A stretch of 64,000 bases of DNA from Lomentospora prolificans (Eukaryota > Ascomycota > Sordariomycetes > Microascales > Microascaceae): contig JARFXM010000009.1 of assembly GCA_029532625.1 (NCBI GenBank), positions 4,092,001 through 4,156,000 on the forward strand. The letters run 5' to 3'. The notes beneath the pieces were generated by a model that did no database searches, was not told the origin of the DNA, and worked only from the letters and a program-made list of their open reading frames with translations. Positions 35,042 through 47,281 of the stretch are shown here, one piece after another (position 1 is the stretch's first letter; each line of letters starts with the position of its first letter). The position numbers and the translations under genes were made by a program.

Positions 35042-38000
35042 GGCAGCGTCTTGAGAATTAGAGATCCGGTGAGGGGGTTGGCTCGGTGCGAAGACAGAAA
35101 ATCGAGGGCAAACTTCAACGTCTCAGACGCTCGCAAAAAATTCCTGGTTCCGTCGAATCTCTATACGTATATGGCTGGTTTCATGACCTCGATAGCTGGC
35201 CTTGAAGGACTCGGATTGTTCCCTTCCGCGCAAGTGCGATCCCTGGCGTTAAAAGTTTCCCCCGGAAATCCAACGTCCGGTTCGCGAACCTTTCTTCTTC
35301 CTATCTTGTATGCGCTTCTTATTCTTTCTTGTCGTTTGGGTCTTGAATGCGTCGTGAACAGTGACGCTCTCGAAATAGAAGGTTGATCGACGGGCTGGTT
35401 CCAGAGTTTAGAAACAAATTGTAAATCTTGTGCCGTGCGATGCGAAGGTGCACAAGCGGTCGATCCTGTCTGACGTCGGCGGGAATGATTGAACGCAAAA
35501 CCTAAAAAGAGCGACACGTCGGTGCTGGTGCAATCCAGATGCTACGGCCTTTCTAAACGTGTGGGAGAAAAGAACGACTTAGTTAGAACATGCCGGGAGC
35601 CGGAGCCGAGCAAGGAGGAGACCGAATGATGAAGGAGCGAGTGAATGTAAAAACACAATAGACAAAAAAGGAGTGACTAGCCCACCGACGAGGAGAGGCA
35701 GAACAATATTGGAACGTGAAGACCGAAAACGAGGTGACGATTACATGAGAGGAAGGAGTGGGAGGAGGTGAGGAGAAAAGAGAACGCATATCTCCTTTCC
35801 TCATGGAAACCTTCATCCTCCCCAGCATCGAGCCTCGAGGATATTGGCGTTTAATCGCTCCTTGCACAACCTAGGATACTTTGATCTACAAGTATAGAAT
35901 ACTTTATTACCAAGTGATTGGCAGCTTCTGGTACGGTACTAGATCCCTAACTTCCACCCTTGATCTATGTACATCGTACAGGTCAGTGGGTTCGGAAGCA
36001 ATCTTTTTTCCAACAATCCAACTCATGGTTCTTCCCACCTTGGGCACCCAAGGGTCCCAGGAAGAAGCCAAGAGGAGAGGCCCAGTTGTATTGCAGGACG
36101 GCTCAGGAGTAAGAGCTAATCAAAAGGGAGGAGTACCACTAGGTGAGCGGTACTTGAGATGCCACTTACTTTGCGCCTGTAAACGTGTACTTAGTAGCCA
36201 TCTTGACCCCCTTTCATGAACTGGGAAATGACCAAGATTAGGCGAGCGGAGGCCCTAATTCGGCAGAAGGCGCAGCCCATGCAGGAACAGACTACGAGTG
36301 GGAAGGTCATCTTCAGGTCCATTTGCTTTAGGGTGGAGCCGCCACCCGTAACGATTGGTTGATTCGCGCGGTCCAACCATCAGTCAGAGCAGCCAATGCC
36401 TGTGGGTTTCTTGTGGGTCACCGAGGATGGGCCAGGGCGCCAAGGAAGGGACCTGGAACTACGAAGTACATCTCGCACCCACACTCCACTGCCAAAATTC
36501 CTGTACTCAACAGTACTCAACCCAAAAAAAGCACCCCTTCTTGTTCCACGCCTTCCCCTATTCTCCTGAGTTGCCAGTGGAGGTTTGATCGGAGATAGCA
36601 GCAGCCAGGGCAAACCTGGCCGGGCTCTGCACAGCAATGACAAGAGACGGCCTCCTCACGTTCACTCCTTTAATATTTCAAGGCCCTGCCTTTCAGATTT
36701 GGTGTGAGTGCCCGGGCCCTGGCATCTCTTGGCTTTCTCTCGCTGCTGCGCAGCAGGACCAGCATTCTCGGTCTAAAGCACGGGGTATCGACACCAACTT
36801 ACTGCGCAGATCTCAGGTAGAGCCAGATGGGATCGGGGATCGGCTTTTGTGTTGTCTTATCCGTAGTCTCTCAGTCGCCCCAAGGATTAGTCTTTGACGC
36901 TTCCATCAGGCGCTGGCACATTTCTCCTAGCGTTCAGGGGCCACATCAGTCAGCTATGAAATTAGCTTCTAGGACGGTTACTCTGAGCAAGAGCAGAATT
37001 TTCCCCAAGGGATTTTCCAAGTTTTGAGGGTTCAAGGATTCGACCCGCTACAGCCAGCCAGCGATATAGACTGCAGATAGGCAAAGACTTGTTCACCGGA
37101 GATGAGAGGCCCTGCAGGGTATCGCTAGCGGATGAAAAACTTCGCTCTCTAATGCGCATCGGCTTAGTACGAAGCACATTGCAGAACTGTGGTTATTATC
37201 ACTAAATGCACAGATACAGAGAGTGGAGCTCATTATTTACGTTCCTCAGCTTAACAATTCCAACCCCATGATTGCCAACGTTGAGGTCGATCCTCACCTA
37301 TTGCTTGTATCAAGAGAAGCAATTCTCACACCGCACAAGGAGATGCGCCATGTACTTGTATGTCTTTGTTCACGCATCATCCGGTCAGAGAGGGTAACAA
37401 TGCTTCACTCGCAACCATCGCGCGCCCCCAGGCCCAAGTATTAGCGCAGGAATCACGCAACCCATGGTTCGCATTGCCGCACCACTAGTCTCCCCATGGC
37501 TCGGTTCTCGACCTTTCAAAGACGGAAACGAATATCGAAAGGGTGTCGAGCCCTGGAATACCTGGTTCCCTGTCGAAACAAAACATGCACATTCCAGACT
37601 GTCAGAAGTTTGGTAACATGAAGGGTGTTGCCGAAATGAGGCACACGCGTTAATTCGCGATCTCTCCCTTGTCGGCGATACAGCCTCGCGCTCGATATCA
37701 ACATCAGAGCGGGACATATTATTGCTTGACGTATGTACCATGCCGGTCTTCACTATTAGAGAGGGATTTGGGCCATTTGTGCAAGTTATTCCTGGTGGAG
37801 TCGAAAGGTCCGTAATTAGCATTGTTATGCAAGGTACCCGCAGATAGTTGCTAGGCGGATGCACTAATATCGAGGAATAATTACGGAGTTATGATAAGCC
37901 AGCGAATAAAGTGGCTCCCTCGCCCTCAAGAGAAGTTTTTAGTTCTACCCATCCACGAAAGACGTCAGAATAGGGCGTCGGTCAGATTGGTCCCGTGGAC

Positions 38001-38683
38001 TGCTGAATAGCACAAAAAGCAAAGTAAGGCCGAAGTGGTGCATTGTGGAGTACGAAGCCAGCCATATAATACCCAATAATATTCAGTGTGGCTCCTTACC
38101 TACCAAGGTAGATACGATGGATTTGAGGCCACTGGTCCCTTTTTAAACTCAGTGTGACAAATTTTCGCTGCTTCCGTGTCGTCCCCAACCCAGTGAAGCA
38201 CCGTCTGCGCCGGAGACTTCGTTGAACAGGAAGCAGTGGGGAAGGGTCTTGATAAACGCCGGCGTTGACAGCATAGGACAATTTAAGACAATGTTGCCAG
38301 CTATTCTTACAACCACCTACTACCCTACCCCCTTAATCCCCGAACGCCTCAGGCGCTTGAGACACCGAACACACAAACGCCAGGGACGATGTCCTTTCGT
38401 CCAATATTCGAGAGTCGCCCCACGGCTTAGTAGAGTTTAGTTTCTTCTGCCCGATTGGCCGCACTTGCCATCCACCGATCCTTATACCATGGCCAATCAG
38501 TCAGTGCTGGGTCATCTTCGAGGATCAACCACAGACTTTAACCAAAGCTTGTAGAGACGAATACAAGTCGACCCCGAGGCTGCAGCGATTCAAGGATACA
38601 TTATCTCGCTGACATTAACCCCTTCGCTGGACCCCCTGCCCAGACCACTCCGTTCCTGAGAAAACCGGCGGTCATGACCCCAT
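35042..38683 (+). other. Long intergenic region
   Basis: About 3.6 kb: a leader and promoter of the SKG6-like gene at the left (35042-35900, CT-rich on the minus strand), then DNA with no recognised gene, up to the 3' end of the DEAH helicase. The longest frame (37385-37864, minus) has no family features. Confidence 0.5.
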
Positions 38684-40850
38684 TCACCCTCCGGTTCTGC
38701 CAGGGTTCTTAACCTGATAGTACGCTGGTGCGTATTCTGTCAGCCATCCCTTCTCGATCTTCGTGATATCCCTAATAAATGTCTTTTTCGATGTTTCCAT
38801 TATCTCATGGAAAATTACCCAGTCCGCTTGCCGTGAAAACATGATGGAGCTTGGGTGAGCATATAATTCTAAGTCACTTCCCACCGTACGGAATGTACCG
38901 TCTGGTTGCATCTTCGCAGCATTAGGAAAGAAGCCAGTTGTCAGACATCGTCTAATCTGTTCAGCCACTTTGGTCAGATCGCGGCTCTTATCATCCCGGA
39001 TTCTAGATGGCGGCTCTTCTACTGGGATGCCCAGTTGTTCAAGATTGCGTTTGAGTTGGGCACGGACGCTGACAGCCCGAGTCATCGACTTGAAGTTGAG
39101 ATGGTTTTCGTGGCAGAATTTGGACTGGTTCTTCCCGACAGCCATGAAAGCCATGTATGCGTTTAGCAAGGTCAAATGATCCCCCTCCTCTGCGGCAAAC
39201 TTTCTTCTCGCGGCGTCCATCTTCTTCCTCTCTCGATCATGATAAAACCACACGTTTCCTCCAAGACTCTCCATGGCGGCTATTGTTACCATTTCGCTCA
39301 AGCATCCGAAAGACGGCGCTGAAAGAAGGGCCTTGGCCATCATGGGTTCGAGTGCGAGTTCAGCCATGTGCATGCCCAACGGGCGCGTAAGCTTGGCATA
39401 ATCATCAAGTGCGCCGAGAGCGTAGAGCACTTCCAGCGCCTTAACCATGAGCTGCGATGGTGGCGGGCTCAGGTAGTCGAAACGCAGGACGTTATCAATG
39501 CCCAGGGCCTTGAGCTGTAGAATTATGGGAGCGAGGTTACTTCGTTGGATTTCGGGGGAGTTCGCGTTGGGGAGCCCATCATAACCCTCGGCCGTATACA
39601 GCCTGAAACATTTGCCCGCTTTAGTTCGCCCTGCTCGTCCTGCGCGCTGTATAGCAGAGGCCTTCGAGATAGGAGTGACGACAAGAGTTTCAATGCTGGT
39701 GTGTGGATCATAGACACGTATCTTGACGAATCCACAGTCGACAACATAAACTATCCCATCTATGGTGACAGAAGCCTCGGCGATGTTGGTAGCAAATATA
39801 ACCTTTCGAGTGTTTTCTGGCGCCTTGTCAAAGACGCCCATTTGTTGCTCGGTTGTGAGGCCGGCGTATAATGGCAATGAGAGTAAAGCCTGGTCTGGAT
39901 ACCCAACCTGGAGATAATGGTCGGCCACGGCCTGCATGGCGTCGTCGATTTCCTCGCGGCCAGTGAGAAAGACTAGAATATCACCTTCACGCTCTTTTTC
40001 GTGGATGGCAATAACTGTCTCGACTGCCTTTTGTACGTAGTCCTCAGTTGAAGACTCGAGGTGGAGGATATCGATCGGATATGATCTTCCTTCGACTGTT
40101 AGGGCGGCAACAGAGCCTTGGTCATCATCATTCTTGTCGCCGGCTTCTGCCTCACCCTCGACTCCCTTCCTTTCGTCCTTTTGCTCGGTCTTCTGACCCT
40201 CGACTTTTTTCCCGGTGCTTTTGTGACTCGAGAAGAAATCAAAGAAATCCCTAGCCTGGATTGTCGCGCTACTGATGATGATGCGTAAGTCTGGGCGCCG
40301 CTTCATAATCTTCTTTAATAACCCCAAAAGTATGTCAGTGCTCACGGATCGTTCGTGCGCTTCGTCCACCATAATAACTGAATATTCAGAAAGAAGAGGA
40401 TCCATGAGGGCCTCGCGAATGAGAAGACCGTCTGTGAGAAACTTGATGCGCGTTGACTGCGAGGTAACATCCTCGAAACGAACTGCATAGCCTACTTCTT
40501 TTCCGACCTCACATCCGACTTCCTCAGCCACTCTCATAGCAATGGTGATAGCCGCTACTCGACGAGGCTTGCCTCGCGTTAGTAAGTCTCGCACTCGACA
40601 GCCCCTCCGAAATGAAAAGAGAGCTTACTTGGGTAATTCCAATTCTCTTGTTACCCGCGCACCATCCCGCCTTTTGCAAAAACTGAGGTATCTGGGTGGT
40701 CTTTCCCGAGCCCGTCTGCCCGACAATGACGAGGACCGGAAAAGTCTCGACTAGATAGAGTATTTCTCTCTCATACTTTGTGATGGGAAGGAGCTCTGGG
40801 GGCTTGTATAGGGCTGGGATAAATGCTGCGTTGATGTCAAAGTCACCCAT
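38684..40850 (-). CDS. DHX35: DEAH-box RNA helicase, DHX35 type
   Basis: Two exons (40850-40629 and 40567-38684) encode 701 aa, matching human DHX35 (703 aa). SF2 helicase motifs appear in order: GQTGSGKTTQIPQFL (motif I), TQPRRVAAIT (Ia), DEAHERS (II), SSATIQAR (III), FLTGREEI (IV), ATNIAEASVTIDG (V) and QRAGRAGRTKAGKC (VI). The helicase-associated region then carries RSNLAPIILQLKALGIDNVL and the OB-fold C-terminus GFFPNAAKM..DLELYAHPSS. Compared with the human protein there is an acidic and lysine-rich insert of about 35 residues between motifs III and IV. DHX35 proteins are found in spliceosomal C complexes of metazoa and filamentous fungi and are absent from budding yeast. The single intron lies within motif Ia (TQ|PRR). 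Confidence 0.95.
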
Positions 40851-41644
40851 CTTGATCGCCAGCTACGCCGATGACCTCTGGATTTGTGCAGTTGAAATCT
40901 CGGTCGCATGCGCCGTCAAGGCAGTAATGCCGTGTTTAATATTGGGATATACGGATGGTCCAGCCTTATTCGGCACCAACCATAACCGACCTTGGGATGG
41001 CTAGCAATCAAGTCGCGTTAAGCTTGCGACTGTGAGCTGCCACCTGTTCGGTCTTGAACTTCGTCGGTGCGGTTTTGACATGCGATGGCTGATTATATAA
41101 GCCTGGCCGGTGAAGCTCAAACGACTTATTCAACGCCGTTAGTGAAAAATGAATCAAGAGGAAAACTAGCAGTTTTAAAGCAGACGAGAATTTTCGGATA
41201 TCGCGGGTCTTGTTACAATAAGAAGTTAGAGTCACATTCGTGGAGCCAGGCGCTTTTTACGGGCGCTCACATGAACCCAAGCCTTCGACCTAGATAAATT
41301 TCACCAGATAGAGCTCAGGGAGTTGTAAATGGCCTCCCTAGAATCATGTGAAACGCTGAAGCTAATAAAATAGTACAAGCTCCCAATATCTCTGGACCGG
41401 ATAACAGCTAATAACTCTAAATGAGCCCCCATCTATCAAAAACTGGGAGCTAGTAGATATCTTGTTTGGGGGACAGCCAAGTGTGCCATGTGAAAGCGAG
41501 CCTCTCTTGCCATGCTACGCAGTGATAACTACCCTCCACCCCCGCGCTTTTCTGAGCCCGGTTGTCTTCGCAATGACCGTTGAATGCACATCTCCTCTTC
41601 ATTGTCCGCCATCAAGCCTAGTTTCTTAGCATCAATCTTAAATC
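40851..41644 (+). other. Intergenic region
   Basis: Promoter side of the DEAH helicase, with about 800 bases and no supported gene. Confidence 0.5.
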
Positions 41645-42450
41645 ATGTTCTTCACAATACCGGATAGGGTGCCTCGATATATGTGGAAGATGGTCACCGG
41701 CGGTAATAGAGAGCGTGGTATAGGTAAGCTTCAAGCGGAGGTTCTCTGGATGATCCTTGACTGTCTAACCACCGGAGTCAGTGATGTCACTCTGCCTCAC
41801 TTGCCATTCGCTCCGCAAGTTTAGGAGAGGATCCGCAAGCTTAAAGCCCGGCCAACAAGGAACTTCTCCTGGAGCTACTCGAGAGAAACCTGCCGACACT
41901 CTATCTCTGCCACACCTGCAATGACGATCGGGGTGGATACCTTCCTACACACGATTCCAAGTGCGGGCAACAAGTGCACGGGATGGCCGGCTCCCCTCTG
42001 CATGGTATTCCATACGATACGGTGACCGTTCGATGTAGAATGTGCTTGATGGGCGCAGTTGTACAAAGTTCAGACCGACTCATGTCAGTCGTGCTGGCCG
42101 GCGACTAGAGCGTCTGTAAGCGGGCGACTTACAAATCAAGGCCGGCGTCGAATTTGGAATCGTTCAAAGCCATCATCACCAGATCATGGAACTATGGATG
42201 GGAGTTTGCGACTTAGAGCGAAACCCTCTCGTTTCGAGTGACAAATGCGCCCTTGTCACGCAACATTTCTCCCCGGAGTTTCCCGAATTGCTGGTGTTAA
42301 TCCACCTAAATCAGATCAGATTCGAAATATCTGTCATTGTCTCCTCGGAAACCTGCTCTTTCGGGCATCATCTAGAACTGTGTGCTGGAGAGGATAACGC
42401 GGGATCCCGGCCAGGATCTCGGCCAATGGATTTATCGTTGGAATATTAGA
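41645..42450 (+). pseudogene. Decayed F-box-protein-like gene
   Basis: Three frames in succession read like one fungal F-box protein. From ATG 41645 the first frame reaches the F-box-like helix KLQAEVLWMILDCL. The reading then continues in the next frame with MSLCLTCHSLRKF (about 41787-41825). From 41851 a third frame gives ANKELLLELLERNLPTLYLC, followed by a Cys-rich stretch. That third frame is cut by TAG at 42106, reopens with RSWNYGWEFAT, and is cut again by TAG at 42214 before LSFRVTNAPLSR. In many Pezizomycotina F-box proteins an LLLLERD-P-LYFCHRC block follows the F-box, which is the basis for the call. No splice sites explain the shifts. I infer an inactive remnant. Right of 42220 the match is weak. 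Confidence 0.5.
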
Positions 42451-42914
42451 CCGTTCTATAATGTTCTCGATAATGGTGCTCCCAAATGATGAGTTAAGGT
42501 TGTCTTTAAAGGTTCAATGTTGCTGGCTATTACTGGGGAGCCCCCTTTTGGGCATGGCGCCTGGCCTGGCGGGGTCATATTGATCAGTTATCTCTGGACG
42601 GATAGATCCATCAAATGGATGGACCAATGTGCTGTCAAAATACCGCCCCGTAATTGAAATTTCTTCTGTGCATTTTCTCAACCCGTCAATTGACTCAGAG
42701 CATCCGAGTGGCAGCCGGCGACCTATCAATAGCAGTTTTGGCGCGGCACCTGAGCTAGCACTCTCCCCTCACACAAACTTGCTTACGAGTACAGGTTGAT
42801 TTCAAATCCCTGAGTGGCGCAATTGCTTGCACTTCCATCGACCTGCAGCTCTACAGCTTTAAAATGCTCCCATAAACCCCGCTATACGACCTGCCACTTT
42901 ACCTAGTCGTCCCC
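42451..42914 (+). other. Promoter region of glutathione reductase
   Basis: About 460 bases with no gene. It lies between the decayed F-box remnant and the reductase start. Confidence 0.5.
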
Positions 42915-44547
42915 ATGCGGCCCTTCTCAGTCCTAACGAGGGCATCTTTCGCGCGTCCCAATTCCATCTCTGTTGTCGAATCGCGACTAGCTGCTGTTTC
43001 ACGCCAACTGTCATATACCGCGACCATCATGGCTCCTATTAGCACGGAAACAGATTTTCTCGTCATTGGCGGCGGAAGTGGTGGCCTGGCATGCGGTCGT
43101 ATGGCTAGTTCCCGCTTCGGCGCAAAGACTATGGTAGTCGAGGGCAAGAGGTTGGGAGGAACTTGCGTCAACGTAGGGTAAGTTTTTGCTTGTGTCGAAC
43201 GTTATTCATAATCAAGCTTCCATGTTGTAAAATAACTGTTGATGGGCTCCAACAGGTTACTGACTGTGATTTTTGTGCTCCAGGTGTGTACCCAAGAAGG
43301 TGACCTTCAACGCCGCTGCCATTGCTGAGACGATACACCATGCCAAAGCCTACGGATTCTCCGTACAGGAGACCGCTCCTTTCGACTGGACAACCTTCAA
43401 GAAGAAGCGCGATGCCTACGTTAAACGGCTAAATGGTATCTACGAACGAAACCTTGCGAAGGACGGCGTCGAGTATGTCCACGGTTGGGCTAAGCTGCTT
43501 TCTAAGAACGAGGTCGAGGTCACAACTGACGACGGCTCTAAATCCGTTGTCCGCGCCAAAAAAATCCTCCTTGCTATGGGAGGCAACCCTACTCCCCCGC
43601 CGCCCATCCCTGGTGCCGAACACGGTATCAACAGCGACGGATTCTTCGACATCGCCACACTTCCTGGAAAAGTCGCCATTGTCGGCGCCGGTTATATCGC
43701 TGTCGAGTTTGCCGGTATGTTCCACTCTCTTGGAACCGAGACTCACCTCTTTATCCGGCACAAGACTTTCCTCCGCCACTTCGACCCTATGATTCAGGAG
43801 ACAGTCGTCAAGGAGTACCAACGCCTGGGTGTCAAGCTTCACCAAGAATCCCAGGTGTCCAGGGTTGATAAGGACGCAACTACCGGAAAGCTGACCGTCA
43901 CTTACAAGGATGGCAGCGGAAATGAGACCTCGGTATCTAATGTGGATCACCTCATCTGGGCTATTGGCCGAAAGCCTGCGACTCAGGATATTGGCCTCGA
44001 GAAGGCCGGCGTCAAGCTCACGGACGCCGGCCACGTTGCTGTGGATGAATATGAGAACACCAATGTTGATGGTATCTACGCTATCGGTGACGTCACCGGC
44101 AAGCTCGAGCTTACCCCAGTCGCTATCGCTGCCGGACGCAGGCTCTCCGAGAGGCTCTTCGGCGGAGAGCAGTTCTCCACCACAAGGCTGGAGTACGAGA
44201 ACGTCCCTTCTGTTGTCTTTGCGCACCCCGAAGTTGGCTCCGTTGGCCTTTCAGAACCTGAAGCGATTGAGAAGTACGGCAAGGAGAATGTCAAGATCTA
44301 CAAGACTAGCTTCACTGCCATGTACTATGCCATGATGGAACCTGAAGAGAAGGGACCTACCAACTACAAGCTTATTGTCACGGGCCCCGAAGAGAGAGTC
44401 GTTGGCCTGCACATCATGGGCCTAGGAAGCGGAGAAATGCTTCAAGGCTTCGGCGTGGCTATCAGGATGGGCGCGACAAAGAAGGACTTTGATCGATGCG
44501 TTGCAATTCATCCTACTAGCGCCGAGGAAATCGTTACCTTGAAATAG
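42915..44547 (+). CDS. GLR1: Glutathione reductase
   Basis: FAD-dependent enzyme that regenerates reduced glutathione from GSSG using NADPH. Two exons (42915-43177 and 43284-44547) encode 508 aa. The FAD loop is VIGGGSGGLACGR and the redox disulfide is Cys84/Cys89 in GGTCVNVGCVPKK; the 106-nt intron falls between these two cysteines. The NADPH domain has VGAGYIAVEFAGMFHSLG, the second FAD contact is GIYAIGDV, and the C-terminus has the catalytic HPTSAEE. The first 38 residues (MRPFSVLTRASFARPNSIS...) look like a mitochondrial presequence, and a second Met (residue 39, at 43029) would start the usual cytosolic form, as known for yeast GLR1. Identification is very secure. Confidence 0.97.
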
Positions 44548-45281
44548 TGATCAATTCGACTAAGCATTCAAGTTTGGCCTGGATTGACTGGGTGGGAGGA
44601 TGTTGCGAGATATCCAGTCTCTTGTTGCATATATTGTAATCTGAATCTATGGAGGAGCCGTCGAAAGTTTAGGATACATCTTGTATTTCGATTTAATCCT
44701 ATCCATTGTCATTCGAAGCCCTGAAGCCCATTCCTCGTCAATTGGCGCGTTCTCTCGAGGTTCACTTGTCTCCGGAGTCGCTCCTGACTGGTTGAAATTC
44801 GGCTAAATATCGACTCCAACTTTCGTGATAATCGATAATCCCTGGAGAGACTCCGACGAAGCCGGACGAGCCCAGCGCGTACGCTCACGTGATAAGACCT
44901 GAGCCTGGAAGGAGCTGGAGGCCCAGCATCGCCAGGGTGGAGCTCCACTCTGCAGCCAATCAAACGTGGTTACCAGGTTCATCCAGCCAACCTTCCCCAT
45001 GCTTGGTTGCAAAGCCAGACCACCGCAAAACTTTCATCTCCACAAACCCAGCATACATCGTCTCTTTGACTCTTCAAAAATCCCATCTCTGTTTCTCTTG
45101 CACTTTCCTTCTCCTCCCAACCTCTCCTTTGTCCTCGATTCCTCCGAGTTTTCACTTCCTCCACGTTTCCATCTTCCTTTTCCCCTTCTTCACCACTTAT
45201 CCTTCATAAACAATATTGTCACGTTTTCACCGAAATTGAGGCAAGCCGACTGCGCGCCTTGAACGCACCAATCATCACACA
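44548..45281 (+). other. Intergenic region with pyrimidine-rich leader of SCD6
   Basis: About 730 bases. The last 200 are strongly CT-rich, as in many fungal 5' leaders. No gene is supported. Confidence 0.5.
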
Positions 45282-47281
45282 ATGTCCGAATATATAGGGT
45301 AATGTTTCTTCAATCATCCATGAACCGGGCTTGCACTAACTTTGATGCCTTAGATCACGCATTTCACTCATTTCCAAGAGTGATGTCCGGTTTGTCTACC
45401 CCTCTGCAAGAGTCAGATTCTCGGCCTTGTACATGCTGACAGGGATCCGCTTCCCCTCTTGACAGCTACGTCGGTACCCTAAACGAGATCAATTCCGAGC
45501 AATCGACCGTTTCACTTGAAAATGTCAAGTCGTACGGTACGGAGGCTCGTAGGTCTCGACCCGAGGAAATCATCCCCCCTTCCGACCAGGTCTACGAATA
45601 CATCATATTCCGGGGCAGTGATGTGAAGGATCTCCGAATTGAGCAGCAACCCGTTAAGGAGACCAAACCGGCCGCCGTACCAACCGACCCAGCCATTCTT
45701 GGAGTAAGCGTAGCCCATTCCTGTTTATTTCTAATAGCCAATGTGGTTATCCCAAATCTATTTTCCTATCCTGATGAAATATTGCGGATGTAAACCTTTG
45801 TCACTGTCGGAAAGCGCAAACCCATGTCGATATTTCCGTTGCCTTCCTTCTGATTCTCTGGAAAATTGACCCTTCTACCAAGTCTGAACTCTTTCTATGT
45901 CTGTTATATGACGGCTAACACAAACATGTTTGTATAACAGGCCCGTCCTCGCGATGCTCCTCAAGCTCAAGCCCCGGAGGCGAGCAATCAGCAGTCTGGT
46001 GCCCCTGCTCCTAGCGGTGCTCCCGGGTTTCCTCAACCCCCTCCTCCATTCAACAACTACTATGGTCCTCCTCCTGGATCGTGGGGCCGAGGCGGCCCTG
46101 GCCCGGCGCCTGGTCCGGGCTTTGGCAACATGCCATACCCTCCCCCGCCAGGCTGGTATCCACCCCAAGGTTTCCCACCTGGCCCCGGTGGTCCCGGGCC
46201 CGGCCCATGGAATAATAACTACCCATACCCTGGTGTCCCCGGACCCGCTGGACAAGATCAAAACCAGAAGAATCGTGGAACTCCAGTTGGCGCCCCCGGA
46301 GCTGAAGGAAAGGCAGGGCCGAACAATGCAGTCCCCGCTAAGCAGGAACAGCCCCAGGCTAATCCGCCGCCCACTGAGCCCAAATCTCTCGGTCAGGGTC
46401 CAGCGGCTCCTACACCCACCCAGGATTCCAAGACTACCAAGACAGGTGGCAACCAGAGGGCCCAGCCTGAGCCAATCCCTACCGGCCCGAAGAACAATCG
46501 CGTAACCCCCGTGATTCCGGCCGTGCCCAAGCCATTCCAAGTGCCCGCTAGCATGGCGGGAAGTGCAGCCTCGGGTAGCAAGACCGCCCCTGCGGGCTCT
46601 AGCGCCAACGTCCAGGATGCTACTGAGGCAGCCAAGGCTGCCGTCGCTCTCGCTATGGCCAGTATGGAGACAGGCACCACCGCAGCGCCTCCGCCACAGA
46701 ACGGTGGTAATATGGATAACCTTACGAAGAAGGTTAACGAGATGCGCGTGCATGCTGTCCGTGCCGGCCACGGTGGCCGAGGTCGTGGACGAGGTGCAAG
46801 ATCAGGACCGGTCAAGGTTGAAGTTCCGGATGCGGACTTTGACTTTGCGTCATCGAACGCCAAGTTTAACAAGGACGATGTTGTGAAGGAAGCTATCGCT
46901 GGCTCCCCACTTGACACAACGAATGGCTCTGCTGCTGAGACTGCCGAACCGGAGAAAGCCGAGCAGCCTGCCAACCTGCAAGCTTACGACAAGAAGAAGT
47001 CGTTCTTCGATAACATCTCTAGCGAAGCGAAAGACCGAGCCGACAGTAGCGGCCAGAAGGCTGGAGGTCGTGAATGGCGCGGCGAGGAGCAGCGCAAGAA
47101 CATGGAAACCTTCGGCCAGGGCAGCGTTGATGGTGGTTTCCGTAACAACTACAGAGGAAGAGGTCGTGGCCGTGGTGGGCGCGGCCGAGGCTACCACGGC
47201 GGATATCAGAACCGTGGCGGTCGAGGAGGAGGTTCCCGACCCCGCGATGGCGCTACATCAGCGCCGAGCGCAAACCAGTAG
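45282..47281 (+). CDS. SCD6: LSM14/SCD6-family mRNP protein
   Basis: Four exons (45282-45298, 45354-45389, 45466-45703, 45941-47281) encode 543 aa. The N-terminal Lsm domain begins MSEYIGSRISLISKSDVRYV and continues GTLNEINSEQSTVSLENVKS to YIIFRGSDVKDLRI. A Pro/Gly-rich linker follows. The C-terminal boxes are in family order: the FDF region (DADFDFASSNAKFNKDD), the FFD box (YDKKKSFFDNIS), the TFG box (EEQRKNMETFGQGS) and RGG repeats at the end. Members repress translation and promote decapping in P-bodies, binding eIF4G and Dhh1/DDX6. The first exon is only 17 nt, and the second intron starts with the less usual GTTTGT. Phases agree throughout. Confidence 0.95.

Noticed and set aside
37385..37864. 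159-codon minus-strand frame in the long intergenic region
   Set aside because: No recognisable domain, signal peptide or coding-like composition; chance length is plausible.
43429..44226. 265-codon minus-strand frame
   Set aside because: It lies wholly opposite glutathione reductase exon 2 and is a shadow of that gene's codon bias.
46393..46974. 193-codon minus-strand frame
   Set aside because: Antisense shadow of the low-complexity SCD6 coding region.
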